A stretch of DNA of 64,000 bases from Artemia franciscana (lineage: Eukaryota > Arthropoda > Branchiopoda > Anostraca > Artemiidae). The first letter of the stretch is position 1; each line of letters begins with the position of its first letter. The notes beneath the pieces were generated by a model. The model was not told the origin of the DNA, did no database searches, and was given only the letters and a program-made list of their open reading frames with translations. Positions 1 through 11,759 of this stretch are shown piece after piece. The stretch is taken from positions 34,536,008-34,600,007 of the forward strand of contig NC_088880.1 of assembly GCF_032884065.1 (NCBI RefSeq), written 5' to 3'. The translations under genes and the position numbers were made by a program.

Positions 1-340
1 CTCCCTCTATCACTCCCTTAAAACCGCCTCTGAAGATATTCCACAATATCAAAAATGTATGTATTGAACGCAACACATTCCAGACTGAGGGATCATAGTA
101 GGAATTCCTTATACAGAAGTCAAATCCATTTGTAGGGGTCAGAATAACAGCAATATAAATGGTTCTAGAAAGCTCAATATACACAAAAGCTTTACCCACT
201 TTCTGGGGTTAAGAATCTCAGTGTAAAAAGGGTCTTGTTTTAAAGTGGTTTTTCCTAATTGTTTAGGGTTTCATTGTGCCCCTTATCTGCACTTTTGCTA
301 ATTTTATGTTGACTTTTGTTACATTGGATTGTTGTTACAG

Positions 341-378
341 GTTCAGCGCCAGTTGGAGGCAGCAGCTATGGTCGTTAA
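341..378 (+). CDS. Candidate last coding exon of a plus-strand host gene (partial)
   Basis: A pyrimidine-rich tract ending in ttgttgttacag (to 340) looks like a 3' splice site. If the exon is entered with two bases left over from the previous codon, it reads SAPVGGSSYGR and stops at TAA 376-378. A canonical AATAAA follows at 457-462, about 80 bases after the stop, as expected for a terminal exon. The Gly/Ser/Tyr/Arg-rich tail resembles the ends of some RNA-binding proteins, but it is far too short to name a family. An alternative frame from 341 also stays open to a TAG near 418 and cannot be excluded. The rest of the gene would lie left of the window. It would be convergent with the CaMKII gene on the other strand. 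Confidence 0.35.
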
Positions 379-456
379 GTTCCCAAATCTACACTTGTTG
401 TTCAACTCACCTATTGTTTAGTTATGATTGAGTTTTTATACCGAAGCGTGAAATAT

Positions 457-462
457 AATAAA
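457..462 (+). terminator. Candidate poly(A) signal AATAAA
   Basis: AATAAA lies about 80 bases after the TAA of the candidate terminal exon at 341-378. The position suits cleavage a few tens of bases downstream. AATAAA is common by chance in AT-rich DNA, so the support is positional only. Confidence 0.35.
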
Positions 463-478
463 GAGTTATTTTAGCTAC

Positions 479-3404
479 AAAGGCGTAAATTTTATAAAGG
501 CAATTTTATGGTTGAGAGGAAGGCTTCACAGTATTAATCAATCACAAACATGTTCAAGGAAGACTTCATTTTATTATGATGAAGAAATTACAAAAGATTG
601 ATTTTGAAGGTTATTTAAGCCACTCATCTAGAAATGATTAAAGACAGAAATTAAACATTAGTTTTTTGGAGTGTTTTCCAGGTGGAAATTCCAATTCAAT
701 TCGTGTTTCATATTTAATGTGAAATAACTACGAACCTGGAACAATTTGTTTTCTAATACCTTAATACGCATTAAAATTTATTATCAAAATATGAATAATA
801 CTAAAGAGTAAAATATGAAAAATATGAGTGTTGATGCATTAATACTCATCAATTCTCCTCAAATAGGTCATTTGTCTCTAGTTTTCTCAATTTGAGGATG
901 CAGAAGTTAATAACCTGGAATGAAAAATTTAATTTTAGTTAATATAAGTATTATTAGCTTTTTGTCAACCCCGGAACACCCTCTTGGTTTGGAAGCTGCC
1001 GTGGATCAGAATTTCAACTGGAAACGGCAAAAGGGTGAGCTAAATAATTTAGAAAAATACGTACAGAGGAAGTATTGATCAGGCCTACAACGATTATCTT
1101 TTATGTTTAAAAAGTACATATTTATAGGTATGTTTTTTGATTGGATAGGGCTTCAGAAATATCCCCACCTCTGGCTACACCACTGACGATTTTAATAGAA
1201 ACTAAATACGCACGAACGTGCGTATGTATACGAATAGCTTTAGGACAGGTACCCCGAAATATTTTTTAACATGATGTAATTTTTTGACCATGCATGTTCT
1301 ACAGGCTAAACACGAATTTTGTCCTTCTCGCCTTGCGACTGTAATTTTTTTAAACAAATATTTACCTTACAGCTGATTTCAACGGTGTTGAACATAGAAA
1401 TTGCGAGATATAAATTAACTCTTCTAATGAAATTTATTCAAAATTTCTAGAACAGAAGATATTCTTAAGGAGGTCAGAAGGATAAAGATGCTATGATCTT
1501 AATTTCTTTGTAATATATTCCAGATGGGGAAAAAGAACCTGATAATTGGAAATTTTGGGCTTTTTTAAATTTTGGCACCCTCTCTTTCTATCAATTACTG
1601 TAGTTCTCACAAAAGGGAAAAAAACACATAAACACATACGTGAATTACAAAGAGCAACTATCAATATAATATACATGCTTTATTTTTCTTTCCTTGGTTT
1701 TTAGCAAGCAGGTTTTACCAGACAAACCGAAGATGGTTTTAAACATAAAAGTCCCAAAGAATAGGTTAAAATTTCTAATGAAGGTCATTTCAGCATTTAT
1801 AATATAGTGAAGGCCTTTTCTTAAAGTTCTGGCCCTGATATGACTATTACATTATAAATGAAAAATTTTCCCATAGTCAAAACATAGATTTTTCCAGTTT
1901 CGATCCCTCCGTTTGTGTAAGAATATTGGTACTTGTTTCCCCCCCCTAAATCTATCAATTTAGTATGAAAATTAGGCACCTGAGTTAAAAACTAGTTTGA
2001 CCTATTTTGCAGTTCAATAAAATTAACCAATAAAACCTTTGCAATAGAGTTTCAAAAACTTCATTTCCCATAGGTATCTTGTGACACTACGCTTTTTGTA
2101 ATACTTGATATTTTTAACACCTCATCCCTATTAGAAAATTAGTTGAAGACTTTTCTATGAGGACTGATTGGAAAGTTTAACTTTTAAATTTGAACATATC
2201 ATGTGCCTATTTTTGCCCTTTTAAAATCGATACCTAAGTAACATTTATTCTCCTTAAATCGTACAGATAACTTCGAAGACAACACTGCCTTTCCATGACA
2301 AAAAATATAACAGTTCAAAATAGGGATGAAACCTTTTAATCGACAGTAAAATAAATATAAAATTTTTAACTGAATATTTCGGACACATATACAATGTCCA
2401 ACATCAGCAGTAAAACTAAAAGTGTTTACTGCTCGATATAGAGTAAGTCTGAATAACGGTACTGCTGAGTGATAAATCTTTTTATTGCAAAAAAAAATGT
2501 TGCTGACGTTTGTTTAAAGTTATATCCATTTATATACATATATCCAGTTTACAACAAGAAAAAAATTAGGTCCAAGCAGCAGAATACACATAGATTAAAA
2601 CTAATGATAGCTTCAGGTGATCAAATTTGATATCAAAATTCAATAAACAAACCTGAATAATATTTCTAAGTTCTGAATATTGTTTTGCTTCTCAATAATT
2701 CGCTCTAAAATTTAAAGTGTGCGTAAATACGTATATGAATCACATTGTACCCGATTCACAGTATTCGTTGATGAGCATCCAAAGTAAATGCTCTATCGGA
2801 GTTTCCGAAGAAATTGTGGAAAAAAGTTTCAACTTCGTTCTTCTCTATGGAAAACTACCAATCAGAACCTCTGAAGTTACAACCTGTGTCTACTAGCCTA
2901 CGCTATAGTCTACCGTCGATTGGATATGGATGGGTAAAATTGCTGCCGCACAATTCAAACCAAAATTGTCCGTCGGAATTGAAGTTGTCTGTGCGCATTT
3001 GTGTGGTTTAGTTTCACCAAAATTGTATTATTTGGGGCCTCAATAGGGGAAATCTAACTCTTAATTCCCCCTTAATACATCATTTCACTGTTTATTTGAA
3101 GATTCCTATAAGAATTTTAAAGTCAACATTAATAATTGCTTAAATTACTTTCAGTCGTATCTAAAAGTTTGATCTTTAAACATAAATAGTATTATTTTGC
3201 GACTATGGCATTCTTTTAAATCAAAATTGGACAAAAAAGAGCCAACTATGCCGAAAACGTCAATAGGATTTGATAAAATGTAACTGAGCTTGATACTTTC
3301 GTCGCTTGTATTTTTTTCTTTCCTTCGCAAACACGAGATACAACTATTGAGAGGCAAGAATGATAGTTTGTAGCCGAGATTCTAATGAACAACAAAGTCA
3401 CCGA
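479..3404. other. Unassigned AT-rich intergenic DNA
   Basis: I see no gene, recognisable transposon protein or clear tandem repeat here. The only reading frames are short and low in information. A hammerhead-like hairpin at 2372-2407 is listed separately. Confidence 0.5.
2372..2407 (-). other. Hammerhead-like hairpin motif, copy 1
   Basis: Read on the minus strand, a CTGATG box is followed by GGACA, a short AT-rich loop and TGTCC, then GAAATATTC. The layout matches two other sites (37253-37287 and 47592-47627). CTGATGA, a stem and GAAA form the hammerhead ribozyme core, and Penelope-like retroelements are known to carry hammerheads. Here the sixth and seventh core positions deviate and no stem I/III was demonstrated, so catalytic activity is not claimed. 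Confidence 0.3.
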
Positions 3405-3480
3405 GAAATACAAAAAAAAAGAAATACAAAATACAAAAATACAAAAAAACTACAAAAATACAAAATACAAAGACTACAAC
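3405..3480. repeat. A-rich (AAATAC)-like simple repeat
   Basis: Runs of aaatac, aaaaatac and aaaaaaac alternate for about 75 bases. The two overlapping short frames here are artefacts of this low-complexity tract. Confidence 0.7.
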
Positions 3481-3516
3481 ACTTTATACAATTGGCTTGA
3501 TTCAAATTTAAAGTGC

Positions 3517-3658
3517 GGGTGCCCGAAGGGCACCCCCATAGGTCGCAAAAAAACATCAAAATTGCTGCTTGAGCTTGGCAAGCACAAAAAAGGACAGAAA
3601 AGGGAATAACGAGTTCCCCGTTCACTGCCCGTGTCAAGACATTCCCCAGTCTTGACAC
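3517..3658. repeat. Two perfect GC-rich hairpins in an unclassified unit
   Basis: At 3517-3535, gggtgccc and gggcaccc pair perfectly around a GAA loop. At 3631-3658, gtgtcaagac and gtcttgacac form a perfect 10-bp stem with an 8-base loop. The local GC content is much higher than in the flanks, which suggests an inserted unit of about 250 bp (roughly 3481-3740). Terminators, small RNAs or transposon termini are all possible; nothing here decides between them. Confidence 0.5.
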
Positions 3659-3769
3659 TCTCGCCCCGAGTCAATCGAATGTCACGGAAGACGGCGGCAG
3701 AACTTATCAGCCCTGATTTTAACAAAATTTTCATTTGTGTACAAATATTTTCATTTGTTTAAATATGAC

Positions 3770-4010
3770 TCTCCTTACTTTATACGGAAAAAGATATGGG
3801 AAAAATGAAAATTTCGGATTCAATTTGCATATACGTTCTGCCATCTGCGCTATCTACTTTATTTTATTTGAAATAAATTACAAAAAAAACTACAAAATGA
3901 TTATAAATGTTAGACTATTTATTTAAAATATTCCAGCCCCAAAATTTCTGCGATCAGGTTAAGTGCTCCATCTGCCCCCAAGGGGCAAAGGGGGTCTGCA
4001 TCTGGAGAGC
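3770..4010. repeat. Dispersed repeat family R-A, copy 1
   Basis: The phrase gatatgggaaaaatgaaaat, the following stretch to ctactttattttat, and caaaatgattataaatgtta recur in the same order at 38660-38890 and in part at 30135-30290. The copies are diverged. No coding content is seen. Confidence 0.55.
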
Positions 4011-5189
4011 CAAGGGTATGGTCTATATAATAATTTTTCTCCAAATTATTTGAAGAGGGGGCAACTGCCCACCCTTCCCCTCCCAGACGACACCGCTGTC
4101 TGCCCCTCCCCTCAGAAAAAACTTATGCTCTCTCCTAACTACCCACACAAAAATATGACATGTATTTTCAGTCTTTTTTTTAATGTTGATAATTTTGCCT
4201 TTTTTGACTAAGAATAGAGGAGGGGATCCTATTTTAGTATTTTCTCATTTTTTCATTAGTTAATACCCAAAATGTTAAAGGCAAATAAAAATGTTGAACA
4301 AAGAAAATGATATAAATTAATCGGCATGGTGACGGTAAACTAGAACATGGTTGATTTAAAAAGTACATTGCTTGTCGATTTTATTCAAAATCTTAGATTG
4401 CGTTGATTCTCTTTAGAGGAATTTAAAGATCCTCAATTATCTTCTCTGGAAAGTGGGGGTTCTAAAAATTGAAAAATAGCTTCTAATAATTAGTTGTATT
4501 GCACAAAAAATCTAAGTTATGCCAAAACATTAAAAATACAGGGTGAGAATTTCAAAGTAGGTTCAATGTCAGCGATAAGTGAAATTTCTTTAGGTTTTAA
4601 GCGACAATTCCTGTATTCTGAGCTCCATTTCAAACTCTCGATAAACCATTTTTTTTATATGTGTATGATCATTTTTTTACTGGGAATCTCAGCTACTTTT
4701 CTAGCAATCTCAGTTGGGTTTCGTGCATTCTCGGTGACATTTCTTGGAATTTTCGGCAAGATTTCTTGTAGTCTTGACACCAAATTGTATAACTCAAGTG
4801 CGAGTTTTTTTTTATATCGGCAACGTTTGAATATTCCTAGTTTACAGATTTGGGGGGGGGGGGCTCACCTCTAATATTGTCACTTTCAGCTTCAACAGAG
4901 TATAAACTTGGGTACACAAAAAAAAGACCTGAGAAGCAGAAACAGTAATCTTGTTTACAGTTTACGTGATCTGGATAACATCTTGTGCATTCTCAGCTCC
5001 TTTCTATCCAATTTTGATCCAAAAGGAATCCTACATAATAATATTTTTCAATCCAGAACAAACACAAATAAATGAAAAAAAAGTTTAAAAAAATCATTGG
5101 GGAATCTACTTAGCCTCTTTGCCCTCTACCTATATCGGTTAGTATATTGATAAACACCTCCTTTGCTCTAGACCTACTGCAAATTGAAG
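4011..5189. other. Unassigned non-coding DNA
   Basis: No gene is recognised. A 126-codon frame at 4494-4874 on the plus strand is AT-rich, ends in a G homopolymer and has no recognisable motif; I treat it as chance. Confidence 0.45.
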
Positions 5190-5540
5190 ATTTTAGTTTA
5201 GCAGGGTCAAAACGCATGTATATACTACTAGTACTATAACTGCTACTACTACTACTACCACTAGTAACTCACTGCAAGACCAAGTAACCCAAGGCCACCA
5301 CATTTACGCATGCTCTTCCTCCATCCTAATCTATTCAAAGCCTTCCTCTTTACGCACTTCCAAAAGATTTCTATTTCCCTTAAATCTTTCCCTACGACAT
5401 CTTCCCACTCCATTCGGGGACCGCCTACTTTTCGTTTTTACCACAAACGGTTGACCAACAAAGACAATCTTTGCCAATCTGTCATCCTATATTCGGAGAC
5501 CGTGTTAAACTTTCCCTCATTATAGTCCTAGAAAACGCAA
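5190..5540 (-). pseudogene. LINE ORF2 C-terminal tail fragment, copy 1
   Basis: The minus strand decodes, with frameshifts, to pieces such as DDRLAKIVFVGQPF followed by a region rich in Lys, Arg, Glu and Trp. This corresponds to the end of a non-LTR retrotransposon ORF2, after the reverse transcriptase. The same order is better preserved in the related fragment at 34870-35400. Only the C-terminus is present, consistent with 5' truncation during target-primed integration. It is multiply broken and cannot be functional. Confidence 0.55.
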
Positions 5541-5666
5541 GCATGTTGGGAATTATTTCCCAATAGCATGTTGGGAATTATTTCCCAATAGCATGTTGGG
5601 AACAATTCCCAACAAGCATGTTGGGAATTGTTATCATAAATGATAACAATCAATGTTCTCATTGAT
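5541..5666. repeat. 25-bp tandem hairpin array plus two further perfect hairpins
   Basis: Units start at 5541, 5566, 5591 and 5616 (last one partial). Each contains ttgggaa and ttcccaa around a short loop, so each unit can fold on itself. Two different perfect stems follow directly: attgttatca/tgataacaat at 5627-5650, and atcaatg/cattgat at 5649-5666. No coding potential. Confidence 0.8.
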
Positions 5667-5852
5667 TGACCGCAGCATTATAATACTGACTATTGATAAA
5701 AATTGTTTCACTCAAGTTATACAAAATCAATTTTTAGAAAACACAAAACGGTTTTACTTGGTTGTTTTACATTTGCTGTTTTTTTTTCATAGGCATGTAT
5801 TTTGGGGGTGATACCTGACGCGGGGATGCCATGGATATTCTGTGGTAGCCAC
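5667..5852. other. Unassigned spacer
   Basis: Short AT-rich stretch between the hairpin array and a dispersed repeat. Nothing recognised. Confidence 0.5.
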
Positions 5853-6216
5853 AACACTGTGCTGGGTAGAGAATTTAGAGTGGCGAAACCCTATATAGGC
5901 CAGTGTATTCTCCTGATGAGCCCTTATGTTGGGTGTTGCCTCTGAATTATTTGTCTATATTATTTTTTCTATTGTTTGGTAAATGACGACTTATACTTAT
6001 TGACGACATGACTGCCTGTCCATGGATTATTCTTTATGGTTGATTGTGTGTGGCTATGCTGTTTGACCTATGTGATTGTATGGATGAGTAGGGTTAAGGC
6101 CTCATTCAAGTGCTGGTCTATATTAATCACTAATTTAGGAAAACAGTCTTCCTTTTCTCCTTCTGTCTCTCTTTTTTTTTTTTTTTGTGCTGTAGCATTG
6201 GTGATTTCTCTTTTCA

Positions 6217-6218
<2 letters not shown>
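5853..6218 (+). repeat. Dispersed repeat family R-B, copy 1
   Basis: About 365 bp that recur in reverse orientation at 57432-57800 with high similarity. Blocks such as ctgatgagcccttatgttgg and gactgcctgtccatggatta are near-identical. It ends at tttcatgat, where the (TA)n run begins. Both copies keep a short frame reading VKASFKCWSILITNLGKQSS on the plus strand here, but no protein family is recognised and the frame may be incidental. Confidence 0.75.

Positions 6219-6309
<91 letters not shown>
6219..6309. repeat. (TA)n microsatellite
   Basis: An uninterrupted AT dinucleotide run of about 91 bases following the end of repeat R-B. Confidence 0.95.
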
Positions 6310-6311
<2 letters not shown>

Positions 6312-7810
6312 ATATAGTTACTATATGCTTTATACTATACTGAAAAAAGTGATCTGAAAGTTTTATTAATTTATTCCGAACACTTTGTAGCCCTTGTAAA
6401 CTCCTCATAATTCTGTATCAAACAGTTCGTGGTAACGAACTGTAGTAAGGAGCGACCCGGCTCAATAGTAACCAAAACTCTAAAAAATGGAATTTTGATA
6501 CCAATAGCTACATCAAAAGAATCGCATTTTAATGCTGGTGTTAAATATATAAGTTTCATCAAGTTTAGTCTTACCCATCAAAAGTTACGAGCCTGAGGAA
6601 ATTTGCGTTATTTTAGAAAATAGATTCATAGAATCTTAACGAAAATCACACCATCAGACTCAGCGTATCAGAGAACCCAACTGTAGAAGTTTCGAGCTCT
6701 TATCTACAAAAATGTGGAATTTTGCATTTTTTGCCAGAAGGCAGATCACGGATGCGTGTTTATTTGTTTGTTTTTTTTTGTTTTTTTTTCCCAGGGGTGA
6801 TCGTATCGACCCAGTTGTCCTAGAATGTTGCAAGAGGGCTCATTCTAACGGAAATTAAAAGTTCTAGTGCCCTTTTTAAGTGCCCAAACAAATTGGAGGG
6901 CATCTAGGCCCCCTCCCACGCTAATTTTTTTCCCAAAGTCAACGGATCAAAATTCTGAGATAGCCATTTTATTCAGCGTAGTCGAAAAACCTTATAACTA
7001 TGTCTTTGGGGACGACTTATTCCCCCACAGTCCCCTTGGGAGGGGCAACAAGTTACAAACTTTGACCTGTGCTTACATATAGTAATGGTTATTGGGAAGT
7101 ATACAGGCGTTTTCAGGAGGATTTTTTTGGTTTGGGGGAGGGGTTGAGAAGAGGGGGATATGCTGGGGGAACTTTCCTTCGAGAATTTGTAATGGGAGAA
7201 GAAAATTTCCATGAAGGGAGAGCAGGATTTACTAGCATTATTTAAAAAAAAACAATTAAAAAATAAAAGTGAAAAAGCTTTTTCAGCTGGAAGTAAGGAA
7301 CAGCAATAAAACTTAAAACAAACAGAAATTATTACCCATATGAGGGGCTCACCTCCTTCTAATACCTCGCTCTTTACGCTAAAGTATTTTCGGTAATTTC
7401 AACTACTTATTCTACGGCTTTTGTGATTCAGGGGGTCATTCTTAATGAATTGGGATAAAATTTAAGCTTTAGTGTAAAGAGCGAGGTACTGACGATGGGC
7501 GAATCCCCTCATATATGTAATAAAAACATGAGAATACAAAAGTTCTTTACGTAAGCTAATTTATAAGTTACGTAAATCTTTTACCAATAAAAAGATTCGT
7601 AAAAAATTAAAAGTTCTAGTTGCCTTTTTAATTAACCAAAAAATCGGGGGGCAACTAGGCTTCGTCCCCCGCTCTTTTTTCTCAAAATCATTCGATCAAA
7701 ATTATGAGAAAGCCATTAAGCCAAAAATAAAAATATGCAAATTTCGTTTAGATTATTCCTCTGCGGAGAGCCAAAATCAAAACATGCATTGATTCAAAAA
7801 CGTTCAGAAA

Positions 7811-8107
7811 TTAAATAAAAAAAACAAGTTTTTTCAACTGAAAGTAAGGAGTGACATCAAAAATTAAAACGCACAGAAATTACTTCGTATATGAAAGAGG
7901 CTGCTTCCTCATCAACGCCCCGCTCTTTACGCTAAAGTTTTTTACTGTTTTAGAAAGAAGAATTGAGAGAAAGAGTCAAACTTTAGCGGAAAGAGTGGGG
8001 CGTTGATGAGGAAGCAGCCTCTTTCATATACGAAGTAATTTCTGTGCGTTTTAAGTTTTGATGTCACTCCTTACTTTCAGTTGAAAAAACTTGTTTTTTT
8101 TATTTAA
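7811..8107. repeat. Inner hairpin I of foldback element
   Basis: The left arm begins ttaaataaaaaaaacaag and the right arm ends with its near-complement. The fold centre lies near 7960. Nearly the whole 297 bp pairs with few mismatches. Confidence 0.85.
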
Positions 8108-8149
8108 TCGAAATAAAAGCTTCGATTTTATATTCGATTTTTATATATT

Positions 8150-8448
8150 ATTAAACAAAAAAAAAACAAGTTTTTAAATGAAAGTAAGGAGCGACATTAA
8201 AACTTAAAACGAACAGAAATTACTCCGTATATGAAAGGGGCTTTTCCTCCTCGACACCCCGCTCCTTGCGCTAAACTTTGACTCTTTCTCTTAGCTCTAC
8301 TTTTTAAAAAATGAAAAAACTTTAGCGTAAAGAGCGGGGCGTTGAGGAAGAAAAGCCCCTTTCATATATGGGTTAATTTCTGTTCGTTTTAAGTTTTAAT
8401 GTCGCTCCTTACTTTCATTTTAAAAAACTTGTTTTTTTTATTTAATTT
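8150..8448. repeat. Inner hairpin II of foldback element
   Basis: This is a second hairpin of about 300 bp, related to hairpin I but with a different tip. It contains gcggggcgttgagg and its near-complement near the centre. It lies tandem to hairpin I, not nested within it. Confidence 0.85.
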
Positions 8449-9837
8449 CTGGACGTTTTTTAATTCATGCATGTTTTGATCTTGGCTCTCCGCACATAAA
8501 TAATTAAAACGAAATTTGCATATTAATTTTCATTTGGCTAAATGGCTTTCTCAAAGTTTTAATCGGAAGATTTTGAGAAAAAAGGAGAGAGGGAGGAAGC
8601 CTAGCTGCCCTCTAATTTTTTGATTACTTAAAAAGGCAACTCAAACTTTTAATTGTTTTACGAACATTTTCATTAGTAAAAAATGTACGTAATTTACGAA
8701 TTAACTTTCGTAACGAACTTCTATATTAGTATATTTTTATTGCGTAAATGAGGGAGTTCACCCCTCGTCGACACCTCGCTCTTTACACTAAAGCTTAAAT
8801 TCTGTCCCAATTCCTTAAGAATGACCCTTGAATCACAAAGGCCATAGCATAAATAGCTGAAATTACTAAAAATTCTTTCCCGTAAAGAGCGAGGTATTAC
8901 GAGGAGGTAAACCCCTCATATGCGCAATAATTTCTCCTCGTTTTAAGTTTTAATGCTGCTCCTCACTTTCAGTAGAAAAAACTTCCCATATTTATTTTTT
9001 CCTTGTTTTTTTGAATAATGCAAAAAATCCTGCACCCCCTTCATTGAAAGTCTCTTCCCCCATGAGAAGTTTTTCCACGGAAATATCCTTCCGCATAAGC
9101 CCCCCTCCCGCGTAACCCCCCCCCCCCCCGCCTCAAATCTCCCTCCCAAACCAAAAAAAAAATCCCCCTGAAAACGTCTGTACACTTCCCAGTAACCATT
9201 ACTATATGTAAACACAGGTCAAAGTTTGTAACTTGCAACCCCTCCTAGGGAGACTGTAGGGTAGTAAGTCGTCCCCAAAGACATAGTTATTAGGTTTTTT
9301 GACTATGGTGAATAAAATGACTATCTCAGAATTTTGATCCGGTGACTTTTGGGAAAAATGAGCGTGGGAGGGGGCCTAGGTGCCCTCCAGTTTTTTTGTC
9401 CCTTAAAAAGGGCACTAGAACTTTTAATTTCCGTTAGAATGAGCCCTCCCGCGACATTCTAGGACGAATGGGTCGATACGATCACCCCTGGGGGAAAAAA
9501 AACAACAAAAAAACTAATAAACACGCATCCGTGATCTGTCTTCTTGCAAAAAATGCGAAATTCCACATTTTTGTAGATAGGAGCTTGAAACTTCTATCTA
9601 CAGATTGTATGACTTGTAGGGGGTGTTTTTCCCTATTTTCTAAAATGAGGCAAATTTTCTCAGGCTCGTAACTTTTGATAGGTCAGACTAATCTTGATGA
9701 AAGTTATATATTTGAAATCAGCATTAAAATACGATTTTTTTTATGTAGCTATTGGTATCAAAATTTCATTTTTTAGAGTTTTGATTACTATTGAGCCGGG
9801 TCGCTCCTTACTACAGTTCGTTACCACGAACTGTATG

Positions 9838-10030
9838 AAAGGACCAATTTCCTGGTCAAGAAAAAAAGTCTCAGTCAGACAAGGAGAGTGGCTGCTTATG
9901 TATTAAAGGACCAAACTCCTGGTCAAGCAAGAAATTCCCAGACAGACAAGGTAAATGGCAGCTTACGTGTAAAGGACCAAACTCCTGGTCAAGGAAGAAA
10001 GTCCCAGATAGATAAGTAAGAACTGGTCCT
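9838..10030. repeat. 66-bp tandem repeat, three units
   Basis: Units begin at about 9838, 9905 and 9971 with aaaggaccaa, then cctggtcaag and a cagacagacaagg-like block. It abuts the right end of the foldback element, whose expected flanking bases are replaced here. The array closes with ctggtcctt, an inverted copy of its opening words. Confidence 0.8.
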
Positions 10031-11759
10031 TAAGCATTTTTTCACTTTGTGCAGATACATGACGTGGGAAAACCATTTGGCTTCTAAATTCTTTAAACAA
10101 AGGTTTGACGGTTGGCAATCGTCCAAGAATTGACTTCTAAATACATTAGCTCCGGTTCACATAGCTTTGAAACATCAGTCATTTGATTTATCTTTTTTCT
10201 TGTTATATATTATAAGTATTATAATACAATATGCTATAATGTAATTAGAAAGATATTACTAGAAAAATTCGTGTTCTAAAAACCTGAAGGAAAACTATTC
10301 AATGTGAATTTGGCCATAAATACAGTCAATATTTTTCTAGCAGAATGTCCGAGATGAAAAGAAAAATTCTGTCTTGGAATGCAATTTACTCTGTATACCC
10401 TGTTTTTACAAGGCTTTGAAAAATTCCCCCCCCCCCTGTACTCATAAGGCATGAGCTTTCGGCTGCAATTCTACATTTCATTGACACAAAGAGTTAGGAA
10501 GAGTATCTTAAGGAATCTAAAAAGTAATCTAAAAAAAGTAATCTAGAAAGCCCCTAAGTTCGATTTCCAAAGTGATATTACATTATCCATGTAATGTCCC
10601 CAATAAATATGCTGAAACAAATACGAATCTGCGGCCAAATTTTCAGGGTGTTCTGCATAGATACTTGCCAGTAAACCTGATAGAGGTGCACCTATGGTCA
10701 GAACTTTTATTTGCTGATAAAAAACCTCACAATTTATCCCTGTTGCCTAATTTTCAATTAAATAATTTCAATAAAATAAAATAATTAATATAAATAAAAA
10801 TTATAAATAAGGTTAATAATTAAAGTAAAACAGTTCAAAATAGGGATGATACCTTTTCTATTATTATATAATAATAATGATGATACTCTATTATTTTAAT
10901 AATTAAAATAATAAAATTAATAATTAAAAATAAAATAATTATATTTTAATTGAAATAATTGAAAATTCTCAATTTTCAAAAATTTTGCTCAATTTTATTT
11001 TTCAATAATTGCTCAGATTCAGCTACTTACTACAGTATTTTCTGATATATTCGTATTTCTAAGTTTTTCAGCTAAATCTACGGAGTTACTTCTGTAGGAA
11101 TTTTGTGAATTAAGTAAAAGTTCAAAGAATGTTACTAAATCAAAGGGGTGATAAAGAGGTGCCTGGCATCTTCATACTTTTGCATAGAGACAAACACAAA
11201 ACTTTTAAACTCCGTGAGGACAGAATAATTTGTTACATTATTCAGTGGCATACATATGTATAAAAACCAATTTTGATGGTAGAAATTTGAAAAATTTTCA
11301 TATGAATCTTCAGGGGTGGATTAAGAGCAAAATCTTGGGGGGGGGGGTAATGTGACAGGGGCGCAAATGAGCAACATATTGGAGGGCCAAAGTGACAAAG
11401 GTGCCAATAATTGACCAAACTGACAGAATTTATTGTAAAAAAGGCAAAAAGAAAAAAAAACACGGAAAGTGGGTGGCAGAAAAAAATCTTGGGGGGGCAG
11501 TATTCCCCCTGGATCAGCCACTGTGAATCTTCCAGCGCAAACTAACCCATAGATAGTGTACAAAAAGATAGATATAAAAGAGTAAATTTGCCCTGTTCAG
11601 ATATTTTGTTATATTGGAAAGTTTTCAAGTTCAATGAATGAAACTTCGAATATCTTGTCCATAGCCTAGATTATGTTGCAACAATGTGGAGTATATTCTT
11701 TTATTTATTCCGGCTATGAAATAAATTATAATATTTTCAAGAGATATTTAAGAGAAAAA
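10031..11759. other. Unassigned AT-rich DNA
   Basis: No gene found. 10770-11000 is low-complexity AT (repeated aataat/ttaataa words). C and G homopolymers occur at 10427-10436 and 11338-11347. Confidence 0.5.

Larger units (their letters stand above)
6422..9834. mobile_element. Nested palindromic foldback element, copy 1 (complete)
   Basis: The outer arms (6422 to about 7810, and about 8449 to 9834) are inverted copies of one another. Both ends carry the same 22-base self-complementary hairpin (6422-6443 and 9813-9834), followed inward by gtaaggagcgacccggctca and its complement. Each arm holds its own smaller hairpin: cctcgctctttacgctaaag at 7365-7384 with its near complement at 7467-7486, and the equivalent pair at 8774-8793 and 8881-8894. 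The centre is not a loop but two tandem hairpins, 7811-8107 and 8150-8448, both built on the gaaagtaaggagcgacatta module. I see no coding capacity; frames here are shadows. The structure suits a non-autonomous foldback transposon, and transcription would give long double-stranded RNA. The family name is unknown to me. Confidence 0.85.

Noticed and set aside
5890-5960. GAAAC and CTGATGAG words in repeat R-B that suggested a hammerhead ribozyme.
   Set aside because: The boxes are in the wrong order and the segment after CTGATGAG does not provide GAAA after a stem.
6036-6317. 93-codon plus-strand frame running into the (TA)n run, and its minus-strand counterparts.
   Set aside because: Mostly IYIYIY from the microsatellite; the rest is the dispersed repeat R-B.
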